Of a stretch of DNA of 64,000 nt, positions 62,775 through 64,000 are shown one piece after another. Numbering within the stretch: position 1 is the stretch's first letter; every line of letters starts with the position of its first letter. The position numbers and the translations under genes were made by a program. The notes under the pieces are model-generated. The model made no database searches. It saw only the letters and a list, made by a program, of their open reading frames with translations, and was not told the DNA's origin. This stretch comes from Cacajao melanocephalus (lineage: Eukaryota; Chordata; Mammalia; Primates; Pitheciidae): the NCBI GenBank assembly GCA_963573385.1, contig CAUYLG010047366.1, positions 62,001 to 126,000 on the forward strand. Direction: 5' to 3'.

Positions 62775-63334
62775 TTATTTGTCATTATTTCTCTCCAGCT
62801 AACAGAAAATGAGGCTGTGGCTGCTCAAAATGCGGTCTCTCTCCCAACTTGCTTCCCCGGTAGCCACCTTCTGCAGGAGCAGCTCCCTAAAGTAACCTCT
62901 CACGGGCTCTGCACAGCACCTAACTCCTGGTAAATGCTCAGGAAGTGCACTGTTTCTTTCCCTCTGTGCAGTATCTCCTGTCCTTCTGTGATCCCATGGG
63001 ACATTCATACAGCACTCTTGCATCAGATCCCCTGTTCCAAGCAACACCTGTGGATTCTGCCAAGGCCACAGCATCACTTCGGGAGTCTTGGTGAGCTGGG
63101 CGCTGTGTCTTGGAGCTGCTCTGCTGGAAGTCCCCACCCTCCAGGCTGTGCTGTGCCCTGCCCCAGCTGGGTCTTCCCTCATTCCACGCCCTTTCACACA
63201 CACTGTAGAATCCATGGTTAGGCTGTGAGCTCCATGGAAGCTTGAGTTTGCTTTCTGGCTTTTGTTCTTATTCTCTGGAGACAACTTTAGACAGAAGAAG
63301 AAATCTAAAGAGATGTCTTTACCCTGCTGTCTTA
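62775..63334. other. Single-copy interval, no gene seen
   Basis: About 560 bp. A 220-codon minus-strand frame spans 62799-63461 with plus-strand frames opposite. It runs into L1M sequence and has no recognisable domain. It is the best non-repeat frame in the window by length but remains unsupported. Confidence 0.4.
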
Positions 63335-63516
63335 ACAGGGAGACAGAGAGTAAAAGGGTTGTTGCCAGGGGCTGAGGGGAGGCAAACAGGAATAAGTGTT
63401 CAATGGGGCAGAGCTCAGTTTGGGAAGATGAAAAGGCTCTGGAGGAGGATGGTGGTGACAATTACACAATAGGGTTCCAATGCCACAGAGCCACACACTT
63501 TAAAAACGGTAAATTT
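63335..63516 (+). mobile_element. L1M 3' end fragment, plus strand
   Basis: GGTTGTTGCCAGGGGCTGAG, CAGTTTGGGAAGATGAAAAG, GGAGGATGGTGGTGACAATT and ACACTTTAAAAACGGTAAAT are the conserved old L1 3' UTR. Interrupted by the next Alu. Confidence 0.86.
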
Positions 63517-63518
63517 GA

Positions 63519-63824
63519 GCTGGGCACGGTGGCTCACACCTGTAATCTCAGCACTTTGGGAATCTCAGGTGATCCACCTGAGGTCAAGAGTTCGAGATCA
63601 ACCTGACCAACATGGAGAAACCCCATCTCTACTGAAAATACAAAAAAATTAGCCAGGCATGGTAGCGCATGCCTGTGATCCCAGCTACTCGGGAGGCTGA
63701 CGCAGAAGAATTGCTCGAACCTGGGAGACGGAGGTTGCAGGTGAGCCAAGATCACACCACTGCACTCCAGCCTGGGTGACAGAGCAAAACCCCATCTCAC
63801 AAATAAATAGATAAAACAAATTTT
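63519..63824 (+). mobile_element. Alu SINE, plus strand, with target-site duplication
   Basis: GCTGGGCACGGTGGCTCACA at the start. Part of the GGAGGCCGAGG box is replaced by GGAATCTCAGGTGATCC. The tail is ACAAATAAATAGATAAAAC. AACGGTAAAT occurs before (63505-63514) and after (63825-63834). Confidence 0.92.
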
Positions 63825-63837
63825 AACGGTAAATCCA

Positions 63838-63975
63838 GCCAGGTCTGGTGGCTCACGCCTGTAATCCCAGAGCTTTGGGAGGCCAAGGTGGAAGGATCTC
63901 TTGGGGCCAGGAGTTTGAGATCTGCCTAGGCAACATAGACACACCCTGTTTCTAAAAAAATTTAAAATTAAAATT
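63838..63975 (+). mobile_element. Left-Alu monomer (FLAM or AluJ left arm)
   Basis: GCCAGGTCTGGTGGCTCACG through CTAGGCAACATAGACACACC to an A-rich tail with no right arm before ATCTAAATGGTAAAAT. It may be a free left monomer or a truncated copy. The window ends 25 bases later. Confidence 0.8.
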
Positions 63976-64000
63976 AAATTATCTAAATGGTAAAATTACG

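Noticed and set aside
61423..62775. 450-codon minus-strand frame rich in His and Thr
   Set aside because: It lies wholly in the TG/CATG satellite, is open because the repeat lacks stop codons, and is mirrored by a 347-codon frame on the other strand.
62799..63461. 220-codon minus-strand frame
   Set aside because: It includes L1M 3' UTR and single-copy DNA with no domain or conserved motif; expression data would be needed to revive it.

Overview
This window is nuclear DNA from a primate, most probably human. The evidence is about two dozen Alu copies (J-, S- and Y-like), primate L1 3' ends, older L1M tails, MaLR-type solitary LTRs, and MIR, L2 and MER relics. I find no convincing protein-coding exon, tRNA, rRNA, CRISPR array or bacterial-style operon. 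Every long open reading frame lies in low-complexity DNA, lies in a retroelement relic, or looks like chance, so no CDS is called. All family names come from recognition of consensus features by eye; no repeat-masking or database search was run.

Layout. 0-5 kb: Alus, a long GAAA tract, a short dispersed duplication (3025/4398) and an LTR-like relic. 5-9.5 kb: an L1M tail, then mostly single-copy DNA holding a gap-free 165-bp inverted repeat (7871-8035 versus 8764-8928, 154/165 matching). 9.8-14.7 kb: an Alu-rich block with a second LTR-like relic, a diverged local duplication split by an Alu, an L1M tail and an L2 end. 14.7-25.6 kb: single-copy DNA with MIRs, three primate L1 3' ends and a nine-copy 23-bp minisatellite. 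25.6-34.7 kb: three Alus, an MER5A-like element and a long single-copy interval.

34.7-36 kb: a 0.94-kb CA-rich satellite followed by a short TG-rich patch. 36-49.9 kb: GC-richer single-copy DNA with scattered Alus, MIR and L2 ends and a degenerate 30-bp minisatellite (45.5 kb). 49.9-54.8 kb: two Alus stacked in one target site, a CAT/CAC-rich satellite abutting an LTR fragment that is fused to an L1 tail, and a second LTR split by an Alu. 54.8-58 kb: repeat-poor AT-rich DNA with many TAAT-type motifs, then a GATA/GGAT tract. 58-61.4 kb: Alus, a hAT-type MER and an L1M tail. 61.45-62.77 kb: a 1.32-kb, almost purely alternating purine-pyrimidine TG/CATG satellite with a higher-order period near 64 bp. 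63.3 kb to the end: an L1M tail invaded by an Alu and a left-Alu monomer.

No set of genes works together here. The most distinctive content is structural: the long inverted repeat, five separate satellites with internal higher-order patterns, and several nested or fused retroelements whose order of events can be read from target-site duplications. The density of minisatellites and CA/TG satellites would fit a location toward a chromosome end, but that is inference.
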